Source: Candidatus Levybacteria bacterium RIFCSPHIGHO2_01_FULL_41_15
Lineage (GTDB): Bacteria; Patescibacteriota; Microgenomatia; Levybacterales; UBA12049
Assembly: GCA_001782165.1 (NCBI GenBank)
Contig: MFNV01000009.1
Span: 1-56,122 of the forward strand
Direction: 5' to 3'
DNA: 56,122 nt
Made by a program: the position numbers and the translations under genes. The notes under the pieces are model-generated. The model was not told the origin of the DNA. It did no database searches and saw only the letters and a list, made by a program, of their open reading frames with translations. Position 1 is the first letter of the stretch, and each line of letters begins with the position of its first letter. Positions 9,132 through 19,384 of the stretch are shown piece after piece.

Positions 9132-9158
9132 TTAGGTTAATCAGGTTAATTAGGTTAA
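9132..9158. repeat. Short tandem repeat, 9-nt unit T[T/C]AGGTTAA x3
   Basis: ttaggttaa tcaggttaa ttaggttaa read directly. Confidence 0.7.
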
Positions 9159-9169
9159 TTGAAGTAGTA

Positions 9170-12100
9170 TTATACATTATCTGCGGAAGGTTGTTCAACT
9201 CCAATTTTATCGGGGTCAACCCCCGTTTGAGGAGGAAAGGGTTCGAAAGATCCCATCTCAAAATCGGTGGAGACTGAATCTGGGGCAACAGGAATCAGTC
9301 TTCCAATAATAACGTTTTCCTTAAGACCCATAAGCCTATCCTCCTGTCCCTGTAAAACAGCCTCTGTAAGAACCTTAGTCGTTTCCTGGAATGATGCTGC
9401 AGAAAGCCAGGAATCCGAGAAAAGTGATGATTTAGTAATCCCAAGAAGAATTTGTCTCGCAGTTGCAGGCTCCCCTCCCTGAGAAAGTGTTTCTGCATTT
9501 ATCTCCTCAAACTTAACTTTTGTTATGAAATCTCCGGGAATAAGAGAAGTGTCTCCGACTGTTTCAATTACCACCTTATCTGACATTTTTCGCAATATTA
9601 CCTCAAAATGTTTATCGTTAATTTCAATACCTTGAAATTCGTAAACTCTCTGAGCTTCTGCGATTATGTACCTTTGAGCGTCAATAATTCCCCTTATTTT
9701 CAGAATGTCTTTTGGATCAAGGTATCCCTGGGCAAGCTGAGACCCTGAGGAGATTGCATCACCGTCTTCTACTGTCAGCTCAGATGCCAAAGGGATAAAA
9801 TATTCTCTCTCTTCAGGAGGTTTAGTTCTTGGATTTCGAACTTTAACAATATATCCGTCCTCTGTTTTTTCGATCTTTATCTTTCCTGCAATATCAGACA
9901 TGGGAGAAAGATTCTTGGGGGTTCTCATTTCAAAAAGCTCCTCAACTCGGGGTAACCCTTGGGTAACATCGGACATTACTACCCCCCCAAAATGTCTTAC
10001 TCTCATGGTTAGCTGAGTCCCGGGTTCTCCAATTGACTGCGCCGCGATAACCCCCACGGGAACCCCTATTTTTACTTTTCTCTTGGTTGAAAAATCCCAA
10101 CCATAACAGGAGGCACATACCCCATATTCTATCTTGCAGATAAGAGGAGACCTTAAGTATACCTCTTCGATGTCACCGGACGAAACAAGATGAGCTTTCT
10201 CCTCATTAAGCTCCCCGCCTTCTTTAACAATTACTTTTTTGTTTTTTTTAGAAACTATATTTGATGCTGCAATTCTTCCCAATATTCTGTCATAAAAGGT
10301 TGCTCTTCTATCAGGCTCCTCTTTTAATACTGCGATTCCGTCTTTTGTTCCGCAATCTTCGCCTCTTATGATAACATCATGAGCAACATCAACCAACCTT
10401 CGCGTAAGATAACCGGCATTTGCAGTCTTTAAAGCAGAATCTGTCAGACCTTTTCTTGAACCCCGCGCACTTGCTACATATTCAAAAATTGATAATCCTT
10501 CCCTGAAGTTCGATTTAATTGGTAACTCAACTATTTTCCCTAGTGGATCTAGGATTAGACCTCTTATTGCAGACAGCTGCTTAACTTGCTCTTTACCTGC
10601 CCTAGCGCCTTCTGAATCAATAATTACCTTGATAGGGTTTTCGGATCTTAAGGAAGCCCAGGTTTTATCCGCAAGTTCATCAGTGATTGCAAGCCATACA
10701 TCATTCTCAAGTCTTTTTCTTTCATCATTTGTAATAAGGCCCTGCTGGTATTCAATCTCAATTTCTTTAATTTTCCTTTCGGCGTCCTGGATGCTTTTAT
10801 CTTTTCCTTCCACCATTTGATTATCAAATACCGAAACTGAAACACCTGATATTGTTGCTCCATAGAATCCGAGAGTCTTTATATTGTCTATAAGTTTCTC
10901 AACTTCCTCCGGGGAATAATTTGCTATAGCATGTGTTACTATTTTTTTGATGCCCGATGCTTTTACGGGGTTGTTTATAAATTCTAAAGTTTTAGGAAGT
11001 TTTTCGTTAAACATTATTCTTCCCACCGTTGTTTCGGTAATTTTGCCATCTATTCTGACTTTTATGGGTTCTCTGAATTTTATTTTGAACAAAGAATGGG
11101 CAAGAATAGCCTCATCTGGTGATCCAAAAACAGACTGAGAATCATTCCTTAAGGTTTCATCAAGACTTGTAAGATAGAATATTCCAACCGCCATTTCTTT
11201 GTTTGGAAGAGTTATGGGACTTCCATCGGCGGGTTTTAAAAGATTGTGCCTTGGCATCATCAGATTCACTGCTTCTTCCTTGGCCATGTTGGACAAAGGT
11301 ATATGAACTGCCATTTGATCTCCGTCAAAATCAGCATTGTAACCGGCACACACGCATGGATGAAGGCTTATTGCTGATCCCTCTATAAGTACCGGGTAGA
11401 AAGCCTGAATTCCCAATTTATGTAAAGTTGGTGCGCGGTTTAAAAGAACTGGATGATTTTTGGTAATTTCCTCAAGAATATCAAATACCTCAGGGGGTCT
11501 TTTTTCAATAAACCTTTTTGCTGATTTTATATTTGGGGCATATCCTCTTACAATTACTTCGCGCAAAACAAAAGGCTTAAACATTTCAAGAGCCATCTCT
11601 TTAGGAAGGCCGCATTCAGAAAGATCAAGTTCTGGACCAACGACAATAACAGATCTTCCTGAATAATCCACTCTTTTACCTAGGAGGTTTTGCCTAAATC
11701 TTCCCTGTTTTCCCCTAAGCATGTCTGATAGTGATCTTAAAGGAGAGGCTACTACCTGTGTTGATCTTTGGGATACATCAATCAATGCATCGACTGACTC
11801 CTGAAGCATCCTTTTTTCGTTTCGTAAGATTATTTCAGGAGCTCCAAGAATTATAAGATGCTTTAATCTGTTATTTCTGTTAATAACACGTCTATACAAA
11901 TCATTAAGATCAGATGTCGCAAATCTTCCTCCTGCAAGCTGTACCATGGGGCGAAGATCAGGCGGGAGAACAGGCAGAACTGAAATAACCATAGAGGAAG
12001 GGGAAACACCCGCCTTTCTCATTGATTCAATAAGTCTTAATCTCTTGATAAGCTTAAGATATTTCTGTCCTTTTGATTTTTCTGCTTCTTTTCGAAGTTT

Positions 12101-12976
12101 AATAATTAAATCGGGGAGGTCAAGTCTGTTAAGAAGCTCAAGTATTCCCTCAGTCCCTGTCCGCATGGTAAAGAAGACAGGAATGTCATATTCAAGAATC
12201 TTAAAGTATTCATCTTCTGAAAGAACCGTCCCTACACGGAGGCTTTTTATAAGCCGAGATAGTGCTTCGTAAATTTCATCTATCTTTTTCTCTTCCTCAA
12301 TCAGTCTTTCCTGAAGGACTGCAATTTTTTGTCTTTCTGTTAAATCAAGTTCCTGATATATAAGCCCTCTCTGCTCTTCTTTTATTTTGGAAGATTCCTT
12401 TTTCTTGACCACTGTTTCCTCTTTTATTTTTTTCTCCTCAGAAAGAATTTCTTGTCGCTGGATTTTCTTTCTTTCTTCAATGTTTTTAAGAAATTTATCA
12501 AGCGCTTCTTTTTTCTTATCCTCGTCAACATCCACAACCAAAAATGAGGCGTAATAAATTACGGACTCCAAACTTCTTTGAGACATGTCAAGAATAAGAG
12601 AAAGGGGAGACGTTGATCCTTTAAAGAACCAAACATGAGAAACGGGTGAGGAAAGATTAATGTGCCCCATTCTTTCTCTTCGAACTCTTGATGTGGTTAC
12701 TTCAACTCCGCATTTATCACAGATAACACCTCTATGTCTTATTCTTTTATATTTTCCGCAGTAACATTCCCAATCTTTGGTTGGACCAAAAATTCTCTCA
12801 TCAAAAAGCCCATCCTTTTCAGGACGCAGCGTCCTGTAATTAATAGTCTCAGGCTTGGTAACCTCTCCGTATGACCAGGAGAGAATATCATCCTTATTAG
12901 CAAGAACAATCTTTAAAGACTTAAAATCCAAAATTGTAATATCTTTCATTTTTTTATTATCAGTTCTGTTATTCAT
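9170..12976 (-). CDS. rpoC: DNA-directed RNA polymerase subunit beta'
   Basis: 1268 aa with CYCGKYKRIRHRGVICDKCGVEVT, NADFDGDQMAVH and the zinc-ribbon C...CKIEYGVCASCYG. Confidence 0.99.
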   Translation of the reverse strand: MNNRTDNKKMKDITILDFKSLKIVLANKDDILSWSYGEVTKPETINYRTLRPEKDGLFDERIFGPTKDWECYCGKYKRIRHRGVICDKCGVEVTTSRVRRERMGHINLSSPVSHVWFFKGSTSPLSLILDMSQRSLESVIYYASFLVVDVDEDKKKEALDKFLKNIEERKKIQRQEILSEEKKIKEETVVKKKESSKIKEEQRGLIYQELDLTERQKIAVLQERLIEEEKKIDEIYEALSRLIKSLRVGTVLSEDEYFKILEYDIPVFFTMRTGTEGILELLNRLDLPDLIIKLRKEAEKSKGQKYLKLIKRLRLIESMRKAGVSPSSMVISVLPVLPPDLRPMVQLAGGRFATSDLNDLYRRVINRNNRLKHLIILGAPEIILRNEKRMLQESVDALIDVSQRSTQVVASPLRSLSDMLRGKQGRFRQNLLGKRVDYSGRSVIVVGPELDLSECGLPKEMALEMFKPFVLREVIVRGYAPNIKSAKRFIEKRPPEVFDILEEITKNHPVLLNRAPTLHKLGIQAFYPVLIEGSAISLHPCVCAGYNADFDGDQMAVHIPLSNMAKEEAVNLMMPRHNLLKPADGSPITLPNKEMAVGIFYLTSLDETLRNDSQSVFGSPDEAILAHSLFKIKFREPIKVRIDGKITETTVGRIMFNEKLPKTLEFINNPVKASGIKKIVTHAIANYSPEEVEKLIDNIKTLGFYGATISGVSVSVFDNQMVEGKDKSIQDAERKIKEIEIEYQQGLITNDERKRLENDVWLAITDELADKTWASLRSENPIKVIIDSEGARAGKEQVKQLSAIRGLILDPLGKIVELPIKSNFREGLSIFEYVASARGSRKGLTDSALKTANAGYLTRRLVDVAHDVIIRGEDCGTKDGIAVLKEEPDRRATFYDRILGRIAASNIVSKKNKKVIVKEGGELNEEKAHLVSSGDIEEVYLRSPLICKIEYGVCASCYGWDFSTKRKVKIGVPVGVIAAQSIGEPGTQLTMRVRHFGGVVMSDVTQGLPRVEELFEMRTPKNLSPMSDIAGKIKIEKTEDGYIVKVRNPRTKPPEEREYFIPLASELTVEDGDAISSGSQLAQGYLDPKDILKIRGIIDAQRYIIAEAQRVYEFQGIEINDKHFEVILRKMSDKVVIETVGDTSLIPGDFITKVKFEEINAETLSQGGEPATARQILLGITKSSLFSDSWLSAASFQETTKVLTEAVLQGQEDRLMGLKENVIIGRLIPVAPDSVSTDFEMGSFEPFPPQTGVDPDKIGVEQPSADNV

Positions 12977-15900
12977 CTCTCGTCTCCCCTTTCTGAATAA
13001 ATTCTTCTTTTATCGTACCCTCACTTACACCCGTTCCTGTCTCTTCCTGAGAGGGAATTCCCTTTTCCCCCATTTCCTCACGAAGCTCTCTTCTCTCTTG
13101 TTCGGTTTTCTCCTGTTCTGCGACTGTTTTCCCTTCGGGTTTTTCTTCCTCTGAAACATCAGGAAGTGCCACATTTACAGACTGAGGTGTATCAACGGTT
13201 ACGCCTTGTGCTATAACATTTATACCAAGGGCGGCAAGTTCTTTTATTAAAACCCGAAATGACTCCGGGACCTTAGGGGTTGGAATATCGGTCCCTTTTA
13301 CGATTGCCTCAAAAGCCTTAGCACGTCCTACAACGTCGTCTGATTTTATAGTTAACATTTCCTGAAGAATATATCTTGCACGATGAGCTTCAAGTGCCCA
13401 GACCTCCATCTCTCCAAGTCTTTGCCCTCCCATTTGCGCCTTTCCGCCTAGGGGCTGCTGGGTAACTAGAGAGTAAGGACCGGTAGATCTGGCATGAGTT
13501 TTATCTTCTACCATATGAATCAGTTTCATAATGTATTCAACTCCTACAACGACTGAATTTTCATAAGCTTCCCCAGTTCTACCATCATAAAGAGTTGTCT
13601 TGCCATTTTCTGGAAGTTTTGCGGTTTTAAGAAGAGAAATAATTCTCTCTTCTCCAACTTCTTCAAAAACTGGTACTGCAACTTTAATATTAAGTTTCTT
13701 TGCCGCCCAACCAAGATGCGCCTCGAGAAGCTGTCCCAAGTTCATGCGAGCCAAAACACTTATGGGGGAAATAATAATATCAACAGGTGTACCGTCAGAT
13801 AAATAAGGCATATCTTCTTGCGGTAGAATCTTTGAGATAACTCCTTTGTTTCCGTGCCGTCCGGCAAGCTTATCTCCGACAGTTACATGACGAAACTGTG
13901 CAACTTCAACAATAATTTTTTTGATAGTTCCCGGCTCAAGCTCATCTCCTTTTTTTTGATCAAGAATCTGAATACTTATAACTGTTCCTCTTTCTCCATT
14001 AGGAACGCGAAGAGAGGTATCCCTCACTTCCCTTGCCTGTTCTCCAAAAATTGCCCTAAGGAGCCTTTCTTCTGCGGTAAGTTCTGTTTCTCCCTTAGGA
14101 GCGATTTTCCCAACTAGGATATCTCCGGGCCCCACCTCGCTTCCCACAACGACAATTCCTTCCTCGTCCAAATTTGCCAGATCTTCTTCAGAAACATTTG
14201 GAATATCTCTTGTTGTTTCCTCAGATCCGAGTTTGGTATCAACAACAGATGCTTCATATTTTTCAATATGAATTGATGAAAGAGTATCCTCCTTAACAAG
14301 CCTGTCCGATATAACAATGGCATCCTCATATCCTAGCCCATCCAGAGAGGCATAGGCGATAATCAAATTTTTTCCAAGAGCTTGTTCTCCGTCACAAGAT
14401 GCAGGTCCGTCGACAAGAATATCTCCCTTTTTCACTTTTTGTCCGGGGAAAACCTTTGCTCTCTGAGTATAAGAGGTTGCCTGAGAACTTCTCTTAAATG
14501 AATTAATTCCAAATTCTTTTTTTTCACTGTTTCTTGATCTTATTATAACTTTATTTGAGTCGACATAGGAAACTGTTCCGTCAATCGGAGACTTGATTAC
14601 TCTTCCCATAACCTGGGCGATTGTGCTCTCCATTCCTGTACCCACAACTGGACTTTCGGGATTTACAAGAGGAACTGCCTGACACTGCATATGAGTACCC
14701 ATAAGTGCCCTGTTCGCCTCATCATGGCTTACAAAAGGAATGAGGGACGCGGCAGATCCGACAACCTGTCTTGGAACAACATCTACATACTCTACGTTCT
14801 CTTTTTCTGTTTCTATAAACTCTCCTTTGTGCCTTACGGGAACACGATCTTCCTGAATAAACCCGTTTTTGTCCAGAACACCTGAATGGGTAATATAATA
14901 ATTTTGTTCATCATCTGCTGTCATGTAAATTGTTTCATCGGTTGCTTTCACTAAAGTCTTTCCCCCGCTTTTGCGAATAGCTGTCTTTCTATAGGGAGTT
15001 TCCAAAAATCCAAATTCATTTACTTTTGCATAAAGAGCAATATAGGTTACGAGTCCAATATTGGGTCCCTCGGGACTTCTTATCGGACAGATTCTTCCAT
15101 ACTGGGAACTGTTAATATCACGAATAGAAAAAGCCGCTCTTTCTCTTGAAATTCCTCCCGTACCCATAACTGTAAGACGATTCAGATTATCTATCTCAGA
15201 AAGAGGATTTGTCTGATCAAGAATTGTTGAGAGCTGTGAAGTTCTGAAAAATTCATTTATAGATGCCATTATGGGTCTTGCGTTTATAAGACCTGCAATT
15301 GTTACGGGAACATCAGGCTGAATAAGACTCATTCTTTCCTTTACGCTTCGCTCAAGTCTTAGAATTCCCACGCGGAAGGCATTAGTTGCAACAAGTTCCC
15401 CCACTCTTCTAACACGTCTATTTGCAAGACTGTCAATATCATCTATCCCATCCTTTCCTTGGGCAAGTTCAATAAGAAAGGCTATTGTTCCTATAACATC
15501 ATCTATGGTGAGTACTCTTTCCTCTGAGAGTTTAAAACCCGGAGCATCTTTGAGTTTTTTATTTATCTTATATCTTCCGACTCTTCCAAGATCATAGCGT
15601 CTTGCATGGAAAAACATCCCATAAAAGCTTTCCTTAATTTTATCAAGAACTATTGGTTCTCCCGGATGCATCTTTCTGAAAATTTCAACAAGAGCTTCTT
15701 GAGAATCGGGGGTTTCATCTTTTTTAAGGGTATTATCTATAAAAGAGGCTTTCCCTTCTTCAGGCTCCTTAAATTTTTCTCTTATATCATCATTTGAGGA
15801 AATCCCAAGGGCTCGCAAAAATGTTGTTGCTAAAAACTTTCTTCTTCTGTCAATTCTCACGGTTATTGTTTCATGTCTTGTTGTTGAAAACTCAAGCCAT

Positions 15901-16409
15901 GACCCATGCACCGGTCTTATCTCGGCAGTATATATTTTTTTTCCCGTAACATTATCTTGTATAACTGTAAAGTAGGCGCCGGGAGATCGAACCAACTGGT
16001 TTACAATAGTTCTCTCGACACCATTTATAATAAAGGTTCCTCTCTCTGTCATTTGAGGGATGTCTCCAAGAAAAACTTCCTGTTTGATGGTCTTATTTGT
16101 TTTTTTGTTAAGAAGCTCAGCGCTTACATACAAAGGCGCATCAAACGTTATTCCTTTTGTTATACAAAAATCAGTGGACTTTGGGGGTTTTCCAATCCTG
16201 TAATCTTTAAATATTAAAGTCCAGTTTTTTTCGGTAAAATCATCGATGGGGGAAATCTCCTGAAGAATCTCTCCAATTCCTTTTTCCAAAAACCAAGCAT
16301 AAGAATCTTTCTGTACTGCAAGAAGGTCAAGTGTCGGTAAGAACGAATATTCTTTCCCCCAGTTTATTCTGGTGTTGTTTCTGTTTATAAACTTGTCAGC
16401 TTTAGGCAT
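12969..16409 (-). CDS. rpoB: DNA-directed RNA polymerase subunit beta
   Basis: 1146 aa; canonical RpoB motifs (MGTGGISRERAAFSIRDINSSQYGRICPIRSPEGPNIGLVTYIALYAKVN). Overlaps the rpoC start by 8 nt. Confidence 0.99.
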   Translation of the reverse strand: MPKADKFINRNNTRINWGKEYSFLPTLDLLAVQKDSYAWFLEKGIGEILQEISPIDDFTEKNWTLIFKDYRIGKPPKSTDFCITKGITFDAPLYVSAELLNKKTNKTIKQEVFLGDIPQMTERGTFIINGVERTIVNQLVRSPGAYFTVIQDNVTGKKIYTAEIRPVHGSWLEFSTTRHETITVRIDRRRKFLATTFLRALGISSNDDIREKFKEPEEGKASFIDNTLKKDETPDSQEALVEIFRKMHPGEPIVLDKIKESFYGMFFHARRYDLGRVGRYKINKKLKDAPGFKLSEERVLTIDDVIGTIAFLIELAQGKDGIDDIDSLANRRVRRVGELVATNAFRVGILRLERSVKERMSLIQPDVPVTIAGLINARPIMASINEFFRTSQLSTILDQTNPLSEIDNLNRLTVMGTGGISRERAAFSIRDINSSQYGRICPIRSPEGPNIGLVTYIALYAKVNEFGFLETPYRKTAIRKSGGKTLVKATDETIYMTADDEQNYYITHSGVLDKNGFIQEDRVPVRHKGEFIETEKENVEYVDVVPRQVVGSAASLIPFVSHDEANRALMGTHMQCQAVPLVNPESPVVGTGMESTIAQVMGRVIKSPIDGTVSYVDSNKVIIRSRNSEKKEFGINSFKRSSQATSYTQRAKVFPGQKVKKGDILVDGPASCDGEQALGKNLIIAYASLDGLGYEDAIVISDRLVKEDTLSSIHIEKYEASVVDTKLGSEETTRDIPNVSEEDLANLDEEGIVVVGSEVGPGDILVGKIAPKGETELTAEERLLRAIFGEQAREVRDTSLRVPNGERGTVISIQILDQKKGDELEPGTIKKIIVEVAQFRHVTVGDKLAGRHGNKGVISKILPQEDMPYLSDGTPVDIIISPISVLARMNLGQLLEAHLGWAAKKLNIKVAVPVFEEVGEERIISLLKTAKLPENGKTTLYDGRTGEAYENSVVVGVEYIMKLIHMVEDKTHARSTGPYSLVTQQPLGGKAQMGGQRLGEMEVWALEAHRARYILQEMLTIKSDDVVGRAKAFEAIVKGTDIPTPKVPESFRVLIKELAALGINVIAQGVTVDTPQSVNVALPDVSEEEKPEGKTVAEQEKTEQERRELREEMGEKGIPSQEETGTGVSEGTIKEEFIQKGETRDE

Positions 16410-16490
16410 CAGATAAATTCAAATTTTTCTACAACAAAAAAAATACACAGGGTTCTCACCCCTTTTTCCAAAATTTGTTGGCGTGGAGAA

Positions 16491-16519
16491 TTTATAGCAG
16501 AAAAGCCAAACCATGTCAA
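16491..16519 (-). promoter_or_regulatory. rpoB promoter (TTGACA-17-TATAAA)
   Basis: Minus strand: TTGACA at 16519-16514, 17-bp spacer, TATAAA at 16496-16491, upstream of rpoB ATG 16409. Confidence 0.75.
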
Positions 16520-16549
16520 CAGTTAATTCTGATAAAATAAAAAAGGTGA

Positions 16550-17176
16550 ATGAAAAAATCTAGAAGGCAGAAGGCATTAAAGATAGTAAAAGAACTTAAA
16601 AAACTTTTTCCGACTTCAAAAACAGCTCTTGTTTACTCAACTCCCTTTGAACTTCTGGTTGCTGTAATCTTATCAGCAAGAAATACGGACAAGAAAGTGA
16701 ATGAAATTACAAAAAAACTTTTTGAAAAATATGAGACCGTAGATGATTTCAAGAATGCAAATATAAGAGGGCTCGAAAAAGACTTATCCCAACTTGGGCT
16801 CTTCAGACAAAAGGCAAAATTTATTAAAGAGACCGCAAAAATTATTTCTGAAAACTATAGCGGGGAGATTCCGAAGAGAATGGACGAATTAATCAAACTT
16901 CCGGGAGTTGGTAGAAAGACGGCAAACATAATCCTCGGAAATATTTATGGAATCGTTGAAGGAATTGCGGTTGATACTCATGTCACAAGACTTTCTAAGC
17001 TATTCGGGCTGACCAAAAACTCCGATCCAAACAAGATTGAAAAAGACCTAATGGAAATTATTCCAAAAGAAGAATGGTTTGATTTCACCAATCGCATGAT
17101 CGCCTACGGAAGACTCTATTGTCCAGCTCATTGCAGACACACCCAATGTCCTCTAAAAAGATACATTGGAATTTGA
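16550..17176 (+). CDS. nth: Endonuclease III (HhH-GPD DNA glycosylase/AP lyase)
   Basis: 208 aa; LPGVGRKTANIILGNIYGIVEGIAVDTHVTRLSKLFGL contains the catalytic Lys and Asp. Preceded by AAAGGTG. Confidence 0.93.
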   Translation: MKKSRRQKALKIVKELKKLFPTSKTALVYSTPFELLVAVILSARNTDKKVNEITKKLFEKYETVDDFKNANIRGLEKDLSQLGLFRQKAKFIKETAKIISENYSGEIPKRMDELIKLPGVGRKTANIILGNIYGIVEGIAVDTHVTRLSKLFGLTKNSDPNKIEKDLMEIIPKEEWFDFTNRMIAYGRLYCPAHCRHTQCPLKRYIGI

Positions 17177-17199
17177 AATTTGAAATTTCAAATTTAAAA

Positions 17200-17589
17200 T
17201 TAGAATATGGAGTATGCAATTGCTCTCTCCCGGGGGCCGTTTAGTTCGATTAAAATTACCCTTTGCCAAGTTCCCAGCATTAGTTTTTTATTTTCAAAAA
17301 ACAAAGCCAAGGAAGTTCCGACAATAGATGAAAGAATGTGATCATCGGTATGAGATGGGTCATGGGGATGGCGGTAGGAAATCTTAGGAAGCATTTTTCG
17401 CAAAGCCTCTAAAATATCCTTATCAGTTCCTGGATCCAAATCTGCAGTAGTTAGTCCACAGGTTGTATGAAGTACGTTTAAAACTATTGTCCCGTTTGAC
17501 TCTTTACTTTTTTTAAGAATTTCATTAATTTTATCGGTGATATCCAAAACTTCATCCTTTTCATTTGTTATTATGTCAAACGTATTCAT
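17200..17589 (-). CDS. YjbQ/UPF0047 family protein
   Basis: 129 aa; HTTCGLTTADLDPGTDKDI, SYRHPHDPSHTDDHI and LGTWQRVILIELNGPRER motifs. Confidence 0.9.
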   Translation of the reverse strand: MNTFDIITNEKDEVLDITDKINEILKKSKESNGTIVLNVLHTTCGLTTADLDPGTDKDILEALRKMLPKISYRHPHDPSHTDDHILSSIVGTSLALFFENKKLMLGTWQRVILIELNGPRERAIAYSIF

Positions 17590-18827
17590 GTTGAAATTTT
17601 CTCAAGTCTTCTTAAGGCTTTGTCTTTTGAGGTAGGATCAATTTTTGTCCGTTTTACCGCTTTTTGCAAAATATTAATAGTAGTATCGTAAGTCTTGGTA
17701 TCAACTGGATAAGGGATTTCATCTTTCCCTCCGTGTGCAAAACTGTATCTTGCAGGATCCTCATATGAAGGGTCAGCGCCATAAATAATTTCGGAAACCA
17801 GCGAAAGAGCCCGAATGGTTTTGGGTCCCACTCCTTCAATAGCAAGCAAACCCTCATAATCTTCAGGGCTTTCGTATGTCGCTTTTTGTAAAATGCGGTC
17901 TAAGTACTTACTTTTGGTAAAGTCCTCGGTGACTACGGGGTGAGTAGTAAAATGCGGATCATTGAGTTTTAGAAAGGTCAACTGTTCCCCATCTCCACCA
18001 GCTTTTTTTGGTGGCATTCTAAAGGATATCATTTGAGAGTAATCAGAAAAATGATTTCTTAAAAGTTGTATATCCTTCATAAGAGTATTGTATCCTGAAG
18101 AAACCAATTCCGAAGAAAGTTCTCTATTCTCTTCGCTTTTTTTATCAACCAGATTTAACACTTTCCTTTCAAAAACCTGTGATGCGATTCCCGAATGAGG
18201 TTCGTCTATAAAATCCTTTCCATATTTTTTATTTTTTATATTTAATCTTTTATCTTGTAGTTCATCATACCAATGGTATCTTCTCGCTGTTGCATTACTT
18301 GTATTCATTCCCTGCTGAACAACTGCCCAGCTTGAGAGAACCGGTGCAGAGTTCCCATTTTTTCTTACCGAGAAAAGGAAGGCATGGTGATAAATTTGAT
18401 ATCCGTCCTGAACTAAACTTGAGTCAACCTTGGCAGCCATTTTTGAGCTGTATGAAAGACTCTCGATCTTTTCGGAATCCAAACTTAATCTTTCTCCCCA
18501 ATCTAAAATTTCATCAGGAGTTTTTCTTGATGTTTTTCCTTTCCCTCCGCAAATAAAAACACCAAGATCTTTTTCTTCTCCCCTTATTGCCTCCTTAAGT
18601 GCCGCAGTTAAAATTGTTGTAAGGCCTGAGGCATTCCAGTCAAATGCAAGAACGGTTCCTAAGGACTGGAACCAGATAGGGTCGGCTATTCTTCTTACAA
18701 ACTCTGTCGGCCCGTATTCTTCAACCAAGACCCTTGTCATCTCTCGTCCCAAAGAAACCATTCTTCTGAAAAGCCATGGAGGACACCGTCCTGTATCAAG
18801 TGTAAAAGTGGCTATCCCTCGTCTCAC
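17586..18827 (-). CDS. DUF763 domain protein
   Basis: 413 aa, MRRGIATFTLDTGRCPPWLFRRMVSLGREMTRVLVEEYGPTEFVRRIADPIWFQSLGTVLAFDWNASGLTTI. Overlaps the YjbQ ORF by 4 nt. Confidence 0.85.
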   Translation of the reverse strand: MRRGIATFTLDTGRCPPWLFRRMVSLGREMTRVLVEEYGPTEFVRRIADPIWFQSLGTVLAFDWNASGLTTILTAALKEAIRGEEKDLGVFICGGKGKTSRKTPDEILDWGERLSLDSEKIESLSYSSKMAAKVDSSLVQDGYQIYHHAFLFSVRKNGNSAPVLSSWAVVQQGMNTSNATARRYHWYDELQDKRLNIKNKKYGKDFIDEPHSGIASQVFERKVLNLVDKKSEENRELSSELVSSGYNTLMKDIQLLRNHFSDYSQMISFRMPPKKAGGDGEQLTFLKLNDPHFTTHPVVTEDFTKSKYLDRILQKATYESPEDYEGLLAIEGVGPKTIRALSLVSEIIYGADPSYEDPARYSFAHGGKDEIPYPVDTKTYDTTINILQKAVKRTKIDPTSKDKALRRLEKIST

Positions 18828-18850
18828 ACACTAACAGTAGCATAGAGGAG

Positions 18851-19372
18851 TTAACTTCTCAAGGATTTTTGGGTAATAATGCTGTAGGTCGCGCCAAGTC
18901 GTGATAACCTTGATTCAAAAAGAGTTATTTTATTTACTTTCATTTTTCGGTTAATTTTAGTTTGTTTTATTCTTGGAAGTTCTAAGATGCCCTTTTCCTC
19001 AAACCTCGCAAGCGTTATGTGAAGATTATATTTTCTCTTTTCCTTTTCTCGTCTGAAGTGTTCATGAAGTTTTTCATGAAGTCTCAAAAGGCTTTTGGTT
19101 GTTTTTCCATTTACCCAAATCATCCAGGGTCTATTGCCGGGAAAATATTTAATTTCCTCAAAAATCAGATCAAAAAACCCTTCGTCAAAATTAAATTTAT
19201 TGAATTTCCCAATAACTTTCTCTATGTTTTCTTCCCAAAAAGGCGGGACAAGCGTAACGTGAAGGTTAGATGATTCAATAAAGCGGACCGGAAGTTTCCT
19301 GTTTTCTTCCTGCCATTTCAAAAAATCTTTTTGGATTTCCCCGGAACATTTTATCCCAATAAAAATTCTCAT
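18851..19372 (-). CDS. thpR: RNA 2',3'-cyclic phosphodiesterase (2'-5' RNA ligase family)
   Basis: 173 aa with two HxT motifs (LHVTLVPPF, LHITLARFEE). Confidence 0.88.
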   Translation of the reverse strand: MRIFIGIKCSGEIQKDFLKWQEENRKLPVRFIESSNLHVTLVPPFWEENIEKVIGKFNKFNFDEGFFDLIFEEIKYFPGNRPWMIWVNGKTTKSLLRLHEKLHEHFRREKEKRKYNLHITLARFEEKGILELPRIKQTKINRKMKVNKITLFESRLSRLGATYSIITQKSLRS

Positions 19373-19384
19373 TCAGTTTCTTTT

